Shown here one piece after another: positions 22,156-30,097 of a stretch of DNA of 64,000 bases. The stretch is from SCGC-AAA076-P13 sp964276235. GTDB lineage: Bacteria > Pseudomonadota > Gammaproteobacteria > Magnimaribacterales > D2472. The notes beneath the pieces are model-generated. The model was not told the origin of the DNA. It was given only the letters and a program-made list of their open reading frames with translations, and did no database searches. Both the position numbers and the translations under genes were made by a program. How positions within the stretch are numbered: the stretch's first letter is position 1; each line of letters starts with the position of its first letter. The stretch is taken from assembly GCA_964276235.1 (NCBI GenBank), contig CAXYEK010000001.1:434001-498000 (forward strand), given 5' to 3'.

Positions 22156-22186
22156 TTCCCCAGACTCAGTATATGAATCTGGGGAA
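22156..22186 (-). promoter_or_regulatory. Large hairpin just upstream of the MerC-domain gene
   Basis: TTCCCCAGA-C-TCA and TGA-A-TCTGGGGAA form a 12-base-pair stem with one mismatch and the loop TATAC (minus strand). No T run follows, so it is a poor intrinsic terminator. The 3' arm carries GGGGAA about 12 bases before the ATG at 22144, so pairing would hide the only Shine-Dalgarno-like sequence. It could control translation or protect an mRNA end after processing. Confidence 0.55.
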
Positions 22187-22209
22187 ATTTAGCTAGATAT
22201 ATTACCTAA

Positions 22210-24426
22210 TTAATACGAAAACCTGAACTTAATTCCATAATTCTTTCCAGGTAATGGAACTTCATTCTTAACAAATGATGCATGATTTCTAGCAACTTCA
22301 TCTAGTAGATTTCTACCAAATAATGAAACTTTTAGATCTCCTTTACCATTTACATCAAACGTTTTTGTTAATCTTGTATCAAGCATTTGATAGGCTTTGG
22401 TTACAGTTTCTCCTTCACCAATATCATTTTGTTGATCAACATCTTTCATACTAAGTTTAAAGACCATGTCATTTTGTTCATAGGATAATGAATATACATT
22501 TCTTGCAGGATTTATTCTTGGAACATTGTGCCCATCAGCAAATTTAGCATTAACAACATCTCTACCAAAAGATAAGGTTAATTCACCATTTCCAACAATC
22601 ATAGTTCTTCCAAATTCAATTTCATATCCATCAAACTCTGCATTCTCTTGAACGTAATTAGCATGAATTAGATTGCCATGCTCATCACCGTGCTCATCAC
22701 CATGCTCATCACCATGCTCGTCACCATGATCATCATCTTCATCGTCGTGATGCTCATCTTCATGCCCATCATGATCTTCGTCTTCATCCATTAAAGTAAT
22801 GTAGTTATCTACATCATTAATGTAAAAACTTGCGTAACCAAAATATTCACCATTTTCATAATTAAAAGTAATATCAAAATTATCTGATGTTTCACTTTTT
22901 AGATTAGGGTTACCAGTTTCAAGTCTTCCTGTTGCCATGTGAGGACCATTCATAAATAGCTCAATAACTGAAGGAAGTCTTTCTACACTAGAAAAGCCAA
23001 CATTAACATCCAAAGTATCGCTTAAATCTCTTCCAAGACTTACTGCAAAACTGCTAGTACTATCGTCAATGCTGTAATAATCTACATCTCCATGATCTTC
23101 GTCAGTAACACTTCCGGTTCTATCGATTTGATCCAATCTCATACCAAAGTCTACTTTATACAAATCTAAGTCCTTACTCATATAGTAACCAAGAGTAAAC
23201 TCTTCATTATTTGCAGGATTCATAAAGGCTTCTTCACCTACAATTGATGAATCTTCATCAACAAAATTAAATGATAATTTTTGAGTAATATTGTCGTTTG
23301 ACATATCAAAAACTGCACCATATTCAGTAGCATCATTTTTAAATAGGGTAGGTGCATGCTCTTCATGCTCTTCCTCTCCTTCATGATCATCATGACCTTC
23401 TTCTTCTGCATGCTGCTCTATTAGTGAATAATCAGTGTCACGATATGAATAATCAATTTTATTGACTAGATCGCCATTAATGTTGAAGGACCCTTTAATT
23501 GTAAAAGTTTCAGAGTCAGTACTTGAGAATATTCTTTCTTCCTCATGCTCTTCTTCACCATGCTCATCACCATGCTCATCACCATGCTCATCTTCATGCT
23601 CATCGCCATGAAAAGGGATGCCATAAACAGATTCAAGATTATCTATTGCTATTCCAAAATATCCCCAATCTCCGACCTTTGAGATACCAAATTTTGTAGC
23701 CTCAACCTGATAGTCAGAGTTATTAACATATCCTAGATCCTCTTCATGCTCATCGCCGTGCTCATCGCCATGTTCATCGTCATGATCATCATGATCTTCT
23801 TCTGAATGTATCACAGCTCCCATAGGAACGTCGTAGTTACCAAATTTAGAATTTTTGTAACCAAAATTCACATTGAATCCGTTAACATTTCCTTTGTAAT
23901 TAACAGCTTTTGAATCTCCATCATTCACAGATTGATCTTCATAAGCAACGTTAAATTCAGGTTTCTCAAAATCATTTGGAGCAATGCAATTATCAACTAC
24001 ATTAATAATTCCACCAATTGTTCCATTGGCATAAAGTAAAGAAGATGGACCTTTAACAATCTCTATTTGGTTAACATCATTAAAATCAACATCATTTAAG
24101 TGATCAACACCAAGTCCAGAAACATCACGGTTTACCATTCCATTCTTTAAGATTTTAACTCTTGGACCTGACATACCTCTGATTATTGGTTGACCAACTG
24201 CAGCACCGTAATCAGCTATTGAAACTCCAAGATAGCTATCAATTGCATCACCTAAACTGGTTGTTGCATCATCATTTATATCGTCTCCATCTATAACGTA
24301 TAGAGGATTTGTTATTTCACTTGAATCAACAAAAGAAGATGTCACTACAACTTCTTCTATATCATCTGCAAGTAAAACGTTAGTAAATACGCTAAATGCT
24401 ATTAGCGATAAAAAATACTTGTTCAT
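22210..24426 (-). CDS. ZnuD-like TonB-dependent receptor with His/Asp/Glu-rich loops
   Basis: This is a 738-residue outer membrane receptor. It has a signal peptide (1-20), a TonB box-like EEVVVTSS, a plug domain (about 35-150, with PIIRGMSGPRVKILKNG and GPSSLLYANGTIGGIINVV), and a barrel ending in KFRFSY. Four loops are packed with His, Asp and Glu at residues about 204-229, 271-296, 335-356 and 547-583, mostly as repeats of GDEH. Neisseria ZnuD, the zinc receptor, has comparable His/Asp loops, so zinc or another divalent metal is the likely ligand. AGGAG at 24432-24436 precedes the ATG. Neighbours are a small CxxC protein, a zinc dehydrogenase and a MerC-domain protein. Confidence 0.92.
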   Translation of the reverse strand: MNKYFLSLIAFSVFTNVLLADDIEEVVVTSSFVDSSEITNPLYVIDGDDINDDATTSLGDAIDSYLGVSIADYGAAVGQPIIRGMSGPRVKILKNGMVNRDVSGLGVDHLNDVDFNDVNQIEIVKGPSSLLYANGTIGGIINVVDNCIAPNDFEKPEFNVAYEDQSVNDGDSKAVNYKGNVNGFNVNFGYKNSKFGNYDVPMGAVIHSEEDHDDHDDEHGDEHGDEHEEDLGYVNNSDYQVEATKFGISKVGDWGYFGIAIDNLESVYGIPFHGDEHEDEHGDEHGDEHGEEEHEEERIFSSTDSETFTIKGSFNINGDLVNKIDYSYRDTDYSLIEQHAEEEGHDDHEGEEEHEEHAPTLFKNDATEYGAVFDMSNDNITQKLSFNFVDEDSSIVGEEAFMNPANNEEFTLGYYMSKDLDLYKVDFGMRLDQIDRTGSVTDEDHGDVDYYSIDDSTSSFAVSLGRDLSDTLDVNVGFSSVERLPSVIELFMNGPHMATGRLETGNPNLKSETSDNFDITFNYENGEYFGYASFYINDVDNYITLMDEDEDHDGHEDEHHDDEDDDHGDEHGDEHGDEHGDEHGNLIHANYVQENAEFDGYEIEFGRTMIVGNGELTLSFGRDVVNAKFADGHNVPRINPARNVYSLSYEQNDMVFKLSMKDVDQQNDIGEGETVTKAYQMLDTRLTKTFDVNGKGDLKVSLFGRNLLDEVARNHASFVKNEVPLPGKNYGIKFRFSY
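22677..22730 (-). repeat. 12-base tandem repeats coding for GDEH units
   Basis: Four to five near-identical copies of a 12-base unit (CATGCTCATCAC on the plus strand) encode tandem GDEH. The period of four codons means any change in copy number keeps the frame and changes only loop length. Confidence 0.85.
23557..23611 (-). repeat. Second block of 12-base GDEH-coding repeats
   Basis: The same 12-base unit repeats about four times within the second His-rich loop of the receptor. A shorter, more diverged block lies at 23744-23793 in the first loop. Confidence 0.8.
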
Positions 24427-24466
24427 ATGAACTCCTAAAAAAAATTTAAATTAAAAACTAAAAAAT

Positions 24467-24739
24467 TTAAATTTTTGGTGGAGCTCTTGATTGAAAGTTT
24501 TGAAAAACTGGGGAAACGAAATTTTGATTTATTTCTTCAGAATTTTTATGAAAAGCGTATGTTTTATTAATTGATGTCTTAGTATCTGTTATATCAAACG
24601 TTTTGTTTTCACATAACTGACATTCAACAAAAGAGTCATTATCCTCAAAATGATCATGGATTAATGGATCAGATGTTATTGAACTTGCAAAAAGCAATCC
24701 AGCTAGAATAATAAAAGTTTTTTTATTAAAGTTGTTCAT
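24467..24739 (-). CDS. Small secreted CxxC protein, function unknown
   Basis: This 90-residue protein has a signal peptide (about residues 1-22), an acidic/His stretch (HDHFEDND), a CQLC motif (residues about 40-43) and a C-terminal SRAPPKI. Small secreted proteins with one CxxC and a terminal RAPP or RGPP motif (DUF2946-like, from memory) are found beside outer membrane metal receptors. The ATG lies 3 bases after the adh stop and the gene is 40 bases ahead of the ZnuD-like receptor, so co-expression is likely. A periplasmic metal-binding role is inference only. Confidence 0.65.
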   Translation of the reverse strand: MNNFNKKTFIILAGLLFASSITSDPLIHDHFEDNDSFVECQLCENKTFDITDTKTSINKTYAFHKNSEEINQNFVSPVFQNFQSRAPPKI

Positions 24740-24742
24740 TAT

Positions 24743-25798
24743 TTAATGTTTAAGACAGACTAATCCTTTAATGTTGCCGTTTTTCAGGTCGGCAAGTGTA
24801 TCATTAGCTTGAGAGGCAGGTCTAGTCTCAACAGGTACATTTTCTATTTTTCCAGCTCTAACTAAATCCATTAACTCTCTCATTTCATCAATGCTGCCTA
24901 AATAGCAACCTTTCATTGTTCTTGTCGAGAGTGTCATTAAAGGTAATTGAACTTCATACTTTCCACCCAACATCCCAACTAAGATAAATAAACCATTCTT
25001 TTTAAAACCAAACAGATTAAAACCAAATTTAACAGATGCCTCTGCTCCAGCATAATCTATTACCGAATTGGCTCCACCTTCGGTTAGTTCTATAATTTTT
25101 TTTGCGGCACCCTCATGATTTGAATTAATTATTTCTGCAGCACCAGCTTCTTTAGCAAGAGCAAGTTTTTTGTCATCAATATCAACTACTATTGGTTTTA
25201 CATTAAATGCTGCTTGAGCAATTTTAACTGCTAATAATCCCAACCCACCGGCTCCGATAATTACCAATCCTTTATCATTAGGTTTCAAATTTGCCATTTT
25301 AAGCGCGCTATAAGCTGTTAAGCCTCTACAAGCGTAACTTCCTGCTAATTCGTCTGGTGTATTGCCAGCATCAAAAAGATATTTTTTGTTCTTTACTAAT
25401 ACATATTCTCCGTATCCTCCATCTGAAGCTATGCCAATGTTTTCAGCTGTTAAGGGTGCGCAATGGTGCTCTCTATTTTCTTCACACGCATCACACTTAC
25501 CACACCCAATCCAGGGGTAAACAACAAATTTCTTACCAATTTCAATGTTAGTTACCTCGTCTCCTACAGCAACAACTTCTCCAAAGACTTCATGACCCAT
25601 AGTTAAGGGTTGAGTCAATCTTGACTGCATCTTTTTACCATTACCTATATCAAAGAAACCATCATGAATATGAACGTCTGTATGACAAACACCGCAGGCG
25701 ATAGTTTTTATTAAAACTTGATTTCCAGATGGATTAGGAATCTCACTTTCAGATTCTTGAAGAGGAGCTCCACTTTCAATAACTTTGTATGATTTCAT
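24743..25798 (-). CDS. Zinc-dependent medium-chain alcohol dehydrogenase
   Basis: This is a 351-residue MDR-family dehydrogenase. Catalytic zinc ligands are in ACGVCHTDVH and MGHE. The structural zinc site is the four-cysteine cluster GCGKCDACEENREHHC (about residues 92-107). The nucleotide-binding motif GAGGLG lies near residue 178, and VVDID at the second beta strand suggests NAD+ rather than NADP+. The substrate is unknown. It is the first gene of the minus-strand metal cluster and only three bases separate it from the small secreted protein gene. The link to metal genes may be incidental. Confidence 0.9.
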   Translation of the reverse strand: MKSYKVIESGAPLQESESEIPNPSGNQVLIKTIACGVCHTDVHIHDGFFDIGNGKKMQSRLTQPLTMGHEVFGEVVAVGDEVTNIEIGKKFVVYPWIGCGKCDACEENREHHCAPLTAENIGIASDGGYGEYVLVKNKKYLFDAGNTPDELAGSYACRGLTAYSALKMANLKPNDKGLVIIGAGGLGLLAVKIAQAAFNVKPIVVDIDDKKLALAKEAGAAEIINSNHEGAAKKIIELTEGGANSVIDYAGAEASVKFGFNLFGFKKNGLFILVGMLGGKYEVQLPLMTLSTRTMKGCYLGSIDEMRELMDLVRAGKIENVPVETRPASQANDTLADLKNGNIKGLVCLKH

Positions 25799-25839
25799 AA
25801 AAATAAGGATCTATTAATATATCTATAATACACAAATTT

Positions 25840-25869
25840 TTAACATGATATTTAAATCTAACATATAAT
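25840..25869 (+). promoter_or_regulatory. Promoter of the amidohydrolase pair, predicted leaderless
   Basis: TTAACA (25840-25845) and a perfect TATAAT (25864-25869) are separated by 18 bases. The ATG starts at 25876, seven bases after the -10 box, so the transcript should begin at or next to the start codon. No Shine-Dalgarno sequence is present. Confidence 0.55.
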
Positions 25870-25875
25870 ATTTTT

Positions 25876-27264
25876 ATGAAAAAATTGAACAATATTATTG
25901 GATTTACACTTTTATTATCTTTTGTAAATATTTCTAACGCTGAGAAAGCTCCATTTGAATCTTCCTATGAACCTTTACCATCAACTAATACCATTTTTAG
26001 AAATGCAAATATCTATGACGGTGATGGAAATGAATTTAATGAAACGGATTTACTGATAAAAGATGGAAAGATTATCGCGATAGGAAAAGATTTACCAGGT
26101 TCAAGTGACTTTATAGAAGTAGATGCAACCAATAAATGGATAACTCCAGGTATTATCGATATTCATTCTCATATGGGCGTTTATTCGGCTCCTAGTGTTT
26201 CTTCTAGTTCTGATGGTAATGAGGCTACAAGTCCAGTGACAGCCGATGTTTGGGCGGAACATTCAATTTGGACGCAAGATCCTCAATTTGCGCTAGCTCT
26301 TAAAGGAGGTGTCACTACTTTCCATGTTTTGCCAGGGTCAGCAAATCTGATTGGAGGAAGAGGTGTTACTGCTAAAAACGTTCAAAGAAATACTATCAAT
26401 TCAATGAAATTTCCAAATGCACCTCATACATTAAAGATGGCGTGTGGGGAAAATCCAAAAAGGGTTTATGGTAATAGAAAACAAGCTCCATCAACTAGGA
26501 TGGGCAATATTGCAGGTTATAGGAAGGCTTGGATAGATGCTGAGTCTTATTTAAGTCGCCTAGATGAATATGATTCAAAATCTGATGAGGCAAAAGAAAT
26601 AGGATATAAGCCTAAAAGAGATTTAGAGTTAGAAACTCTCGCGGGAGTTTTAAGAGGTGAAATATTAGTACATAACCATTGTTATAGAGCAGGTGAAATG
26701 GCAATGATGATAGATGTTGCTAAAGAGTTTAATTATAAGATTACAGCTTTTCATCATGCAGTAGAGGCTTATAAGATTGCTGATTTATTAGCAGAAAATA
26801 ATATTTGTGCAGCCTTATGGGCAGACTGGTGGGGTTTTAAACATGAAGCATATGATATGGTGCAAGCAAATGTAGCTATAGTTGATCAGGCCAAAAATGG
26901 AACTGGTTGCGCTATAGTTCACTCAGACAGTGAAATAGGAATCCAGCATCTCAATCAAGAGGCATCCAAGGCTCTTTCTGCTGGACTAAAGGCAGGATAT
27001 AAAATATCTAAAGCTAGAGCTATGAAATGGATTACCAGCAATCCCGCAAAAGCAGCAGGTATATATGAAGAAACTGGTTCGCTTAAAGTAGGAAAAAATG
27101 CCGATGTTGTTCTTTGGTCTAAAAATCCTTTTAGCGTTTATGCTCTTGCTGAAAAAGTTTATATAGATGGTGCTATAGCTTTTGATAAAGAAGCTGGACT
27201 TGTCCCAAATTCAGATTTCGATATTGGTATATTAAACCCATCAAAAAATAGGATACAAGAATAA
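25876..27264 (+). CDS. Secreted amidohydrolase, catalytic residues present
   Basis: This is a 462-residue protein of the imidazolonepropionase/dihydroorotase-like amidohydrolase superfamily, with a signal peptide (about residues 1-22). The metal-binding HxH appears in DIHSHMG, further His residues in LVHNHCYRAGEM and TAFHHAVEAYK, and the late Asp in IVHSDSE. The C-terminal GKNADVVLW is typical of the superfamily's composite beta-sandwich. The substrate is unknown; the protein acts in the periplasm or outside. It overlaps the next amidohydrolase gene by one base. The mRNA is probably leaderless. Confidence 0.88.
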   Translation: MKKLNNIIGFTLLLSFVNISNAEKAPFESSYEPLPSTNTIFRNANIYDGDGNEFNETDLLIKDGKIIAIGKDLPGSSDFIEVDATNKWITPGIIDIHSHMGVYSAPSVSSSSDGNEATSPVTADVWAEHSIWTQDPQFALALKGGVTTFHVLPGSANLIGGRGVTAKNVQRNTINSMKFPNAPHTLKMACGENPKRVYGNRKQAPSTRMGNIAGYRKAWIDAESYLSRLDEYDSKSDEAKEIGYKPKRDLELETLAGVLRGEILVHNHCYRAGEMAMMIDVAKEFNYKITAFHHAVEAYKIADLLAENNICAALWADWWGFKHEAYDMVQANVAIVDQAKNGTGCAIVHSDSEIGIQHLNQEASKALSAGLKAGYKISKARAMKWITSNPAKAAGIYEETGSLKVGKNADVVLWSKNPFSVYALAEKVYIDGAIAFDKEAGLVPNSDFDIGILNPSKNRIQE

Positions 27265-28529
27265 TGATAAACAAAAATATATTCTTTTTAGCATTCCTTG
27301 TCTTAAGCGTTAATTCGATTCTTGCTCAAAGTATTGTTATTAAAAATGCAACTATATATAACGGAATAGATGACAACCCATTTGCTGGTAATATACTAAT
27401 TGAAGACGGCTTAATCAAAAAAGTTTCAAAATCTCTAATACAGGGAGATAAAGTTATTGATGTTGATGGAAAGATTGTTACGCCTGGATTTATAGCCTCT
27501 GGTACAGAAATAGGAATTGTAGAAATTGGTTCATTAAGTGTCACAAGAGATGATGAATCTAATGTTTATAATATCGGATTTAGCATCCATGATGCATTCA
27601 ATCCAAACTCAACACTAATACCTTGGAACAGATCAAACGGTATAACATCTGCAATTACTCTTCCAAGAAATACTTCAAGCCCTATTGGGGGCTTAGGATC
27701 ATTTTTTGTTCTAGATGGTAATCTTGATGTTGATAGTAAACAAGATATGGTTATGATCGGAAGAATAGGTGGCAGCAGTTCATCCTCACGATCCGAAATG
27801 CTTTCATTAACAGATGATATTTTATCTTTTGCATCATCTATATCAGCTAAAGATATAAGAACTAATTCAGATATAGATTCTTTAATTGATTCTTCGTCTA
27901 TTGCAGATTATTTAGAACTTAAACCAAGAGATGTTAAGGCTTTGTACAAACTAGTTAATGAAAATATGCCTTTAATGATTAACTCGAATAGGGCATCAGA
28001 TATATTGAAGCTTATTGAGCTGAAGAAAAAATATAATCTAAATTTAATAATAATGGGTGCGCAAGATGCCACTTTAGTTTCTAGACAGATAGCAGATTCA
28101 AAAATACCTTTAGTAGTTAACCCCATAAATAATATACCTAATTCTTTTGATGAGTTAGCTGCTAACAAAAACTTATCAAGCAGGCTTGAAAATGCTGGAG
28201 TGTTATTGCTGTTCAATTACGGAAGTCATAATTCTCATCTTATGAGACAAGGAGCTGGCATAGCTGTTGCAAATGGCATGTCATATGGTGGAGCAATAAA
28301 AGCTTTAACAAGTAATGTAGCTTCTTCATTTAATTTAGAAGAAAGAGGCAGTATTAGCCCAGGGAAAGCTGCTGATTTAGTTATTTGGGAAGCTGACCCG
28401 CTTGAGCCTTCAAGCATGCCTGAAAAAGTATTTATCAATGGTATTGATATAGATTTGACTACCAGGTCAACAAGATTAAGAGATCGATACACAAAAAATC
28501 TTGATAAACCGAATACCTACAGAGACTAA
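27264..28529 (+). CDS. Secreted amidohydrolase paralogue, active site apparently lost
   Basis: This 421-residue protein has a signal peptide (about residues 1-21) and the overall amidohydrolase layout (GKIVTPGFI..., GKAADLVIWEADP). The expected HxH after GFI reads ASGTEIG, and the late catalytic Asp region reads NYGSHNSH instead of HSD. It therefore looks unable to bind the usual metals. It is coupled to the intact amidohydrolase by a one-base overlap, which suggests a partner subunit. It could be a second enzyme with an unconventional site. No frameshift or internal stop is seen. Confidence 0.85.
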   Translation: MINKNIFFLAFLVLSVNSILAQSIVIKNATIYNGIDDNPFAGNILIEDGLIKKVSKSLIQGDKVIDVDGKIVTPGFIASGTEIGIVEIGSLSVTRDDESNVYNIGFSIHDAFNPNSTLIPWNRSNGITSAITLPRNTSSPIGGLGSFFVLDGNLDVDSKQDMVMIGRIGGSSSSSRSEMLSLTDDILSFASSISAKDIRTNSDIDSLIDSSSIADYLELKPRDVKALYKLVNENMPLMINSNRASDILKLIELKKKYNLNLIIMGAQDATLVSRQIADSKIPLVVNPINNIPNSFDELAANKNLSSRLENAGVLLLFNYGSHNSHLMRQGAGIAVANGMSYGGAIKALTSNVASSFNLEERGSISPGKAADLVIWEADPLEPSSMPEKVFINGIDIDLTTRSTRLRDRYTKNLDKPNTYRD

Positions 28530-28534
28530 GAATT

Positions 28535-28610
28535 TGGTGCCGGCACCAAGAGTCGAACTCGGGACCTACTGATTACAAATCAGTTGCTCTACCAACTGAG
28601 CTATACCGGC
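28535..28610 (-). tRNA. tRNA-Thr (anticodon UGU)
   Basis: This is a 76-base cloverleaf with an encoded CCA. The acceptor is GCCGGTA/TGCCGGC, the D arm GCTCAGTTGGTAGAGC, and the T arm GAGTTCGACTC. The anticodon stem ACTGA/TCAGT encloses TTTGTAA, giving anticodon UGU. In E. coli the equivalent gene (thrU) is joined to tRNA-Tyr and tuf; here it lies 2.3 kb away on the opposite strand. Confidence 0.96.
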
Positions 28611-28619
28611 GAAGTGCGA

Positions 28620-28648
28620 ATTTTACATTAATTAAATCTCTCTTGGAA
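28620..28648 (-). promoter_or_regulatory. Predicted promoter of tRNA-Thr(UGU)
   Basis: On the minus strand TTCCAA (28648-28643) and TAAAAT (28625-28620) are 17 bases apart. A GC-containing discriminator (TCGCAC) and the tRNA 5' end follow within ten bases. Confidence 0.45.
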
Positions 28649-28700
28649 TAGGCGTTTTTATATTATAAAAATTGTTTGAAATCTTGCTTGCAAGCATAAA

Positions 28701-28728
28701 GTGACTTTTCTTTCTAAAAATGTATTAT
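28701..28728 (+). promoter_or_regulatory. Possible promoter of the secreted protein gene
   Basis: GTGACT (28701-28706) and TATTAT (28723-28728) are 16 bases apart. They lie about 35 bases before the ATG at 28764. A palindrome GCTTGCAAGC (28686-28695) sits just upstream and could be an operator. Confidence 0.4.
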
Positions 28729-28763
28729 TAGTAAACATAAAATTAATCAAAAAAGGAGAGACA

Positions 28764-29498
28764 ATGAAAAAATTATTTTTAAGTACACTATTGCTTGTAT
28801 CTTTTGGAGTAATGGCTGATGGTCATTTACCTGAAAATTATTCAAAGTATCAATCTAACTATCTTTTTAAATGTGATGTTCCGGCAAAATGCTTAAATGC
28901 ATTTAGCAAGTATATGAATTCACCTGAGGTGAAAAGTCAGAATTTTGAAGCAGATTTTTTTGCAGTTTTGCATAACGGTTGGGATGAATCAACACATGGC
29001 ATAAGTCTTTATTACAAAGATGCAGACGAATATGCATTATCGAATAAGATATTTGCAACATCTAATGCAGGAAAAATGTTAAGAAAGGCAAACATAAACA
29101 ATGGTCTTGAACCAGTCTCTGAATACCTTACTGTTCATACTGTAGGTGTTGACGACATGACCCCAGCAACAGATACGCCCGTTAGCTTGAGGTGGAGTCT
29201 TGAAGTTCAAAATCCATCAGCATTTGTGCCACTCTGGACTGATCTTTTAAAAAGTCTTGAAAAATATGACTGGGCTCCAAATGCATATGGTTTGCAATCG
29301 CATATACTTGGCAACAATGGTAATGGAATCTCGCATGAAGTTTGGATTGCTGTTGCAGATCAGCAAGCAGCATTAGCATTTTTAGATGGAATGCATGCAT
29401 CTCCTGAATTTGCAGCTTATGTTCCAAAGGCTAAAAAAGTAAGCACTTTCAAAAGATCTTACATGCAAGTTAATTTAAATATGTTTAATCCGGACTAA
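28764..29498 (+). CDS. Secreted protein of unknown function with possible internal duplication
   Basis: I do not recognise this 244-residue protein. It has a clear signal peptide (about residues 1-19, cleavage after VMA). The ATG at 28764 is chosen because AAAGGAGAG lies 5 bases upstream. The mature part seems to be two similar halves, about residues 25-130 and 140-240. Each half has a leading CxxP/LxWxLxV-like strand, a helix with 'F..Y/W' residues, and an 'HN/HE-W' segment (AVLHNGWD and SHEVWIAVAD). This could be a duplicated ferredoxin-like alpha/beta barrel. Marine bacteria secrete many such proteins; no function is assigned. It has its own terminator. Confidence 0.8.
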   Translation: MKKLFLSTLLLVSFGVMADGHLPENYSKYQSNYLFKCDVPAKCLNAFSKYMNSPEVKSQNFEADFFAVLHNGWDESTHGISLYYKDADEYALSNKIFATSNAGKMLRKANINNGLEPVSEYLTVHTVGVDDMTPATDTPVSLRWSLEVQNPSAFVPLWTDLLKSLEKYDWAPNAYGLQSHILGNNGNGISHEVWIAVADQQAALAFLDGMHASPEFAAYVPKAKKVSTFKRSYMQVNLNMFNPD

Positions 29499-29515
29499 TA
29501 TAAATTTATATTTTT

Positions 29516-29545
29516 TAAAAGGGATCTTTATGATCCCTTTTTTTA
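29516..29545. terminator. Bidirectional terminator between secreted protein gene and msrA
   Basis: GGGATC-TTTAT-GATCCC (29521-29537) is preceded by four A and followed by a run of seven T. It can therefore end transcription from both sides. The T run includes the msrA stop codon. Confidence 0.88.
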
Positions 29546-30097
29546 TAGATTAAAATTGCACCCAGTTCCACCCAAGCCACAATATCCATTTGGATTTTTT
29601 GCTAAGTACTGTTGATGATATTCCTCAGCTAGAAAATATTTGGGACTTAAAATTATCTCAGTTGTAATTAAGCCATAATCTTCTTGTTTTAATGCCTCTT
29701 GATAAATTTCCTTGCTTTCAATGCTTCTTTCTAAGTCTGCATCAGAATAACAATAAATAACTGATCTATATTGAGTTCCAACATCATTGCCTTGTCTCAT
29801 ACCTTGGGTCGGATCATGGCACTCCCAAAAAACTTTTAACAAATCCTTAAACGAGATTACTTCAGGATCATAAGTAACTTCTACTACTTCTGCATGGTTG
29901 GTATTTTTATAGCAGACATCCTCATAGGTTGGATTATCTGTATCACCACCCGCATAACCTACCGAAGTTAACCAAACACCATCGAGTTGCCAAAATTTTC
30001 TTTCAACTCCCCAAAAACAACCAGATCCAAATAGTACCTTTTTAAAATTTTTAGGATAATCCCCGTTTATTGGGTTTCCAGATATGTAGTGATTCAT
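29543..30097 (-). CDS. msrA: Peptide methionine-S-sulfoxide reductase
   Basis: MsrA reduces methionine S-sulfoxide in proteins. The 184-residue protein has the catalytic GCFWG motif (Cys near residue 27) and the conserved GYAGG and FWECHDPTQ segments. A C-terminal GCNF cysteine can act in resolving the sulfenic acid. The MsrB domain is absent. Its ATG directly follows the birA stop, with AGGAG inside the birA end, so the pair is co-translated. Length is typical for the single-domain form. Confidence 0.95.
   Translation of the reverse strand: MNHYISGNPINGDYPKNFKKVLFGSGCFWGVERKFWQLDGVWLTSVGYAGGDTDNPTYEDVCYKNTNHAEVVEVTYDPEVISFKDLLKVFWECHDPTQGMRQGNDVGTQYRSVIYCYSDADLERSIESKEIYQEALKQEDYGLITTEIILSPKYFLAEEYHQQYLAKNPNGYCGLGGTGCNFNL

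Noticed and set aside
22156..22186. Zur operator or intrinsic terminator
   Set aside because: The palindrome does not match the Zur consensus I know, it is inside a transcript, and no T run follows it in either direction.
22677..23815. CRISPR-like array
   Set aside because: The repeats are in-frame 12-base coding units without spacers of unique sequence.
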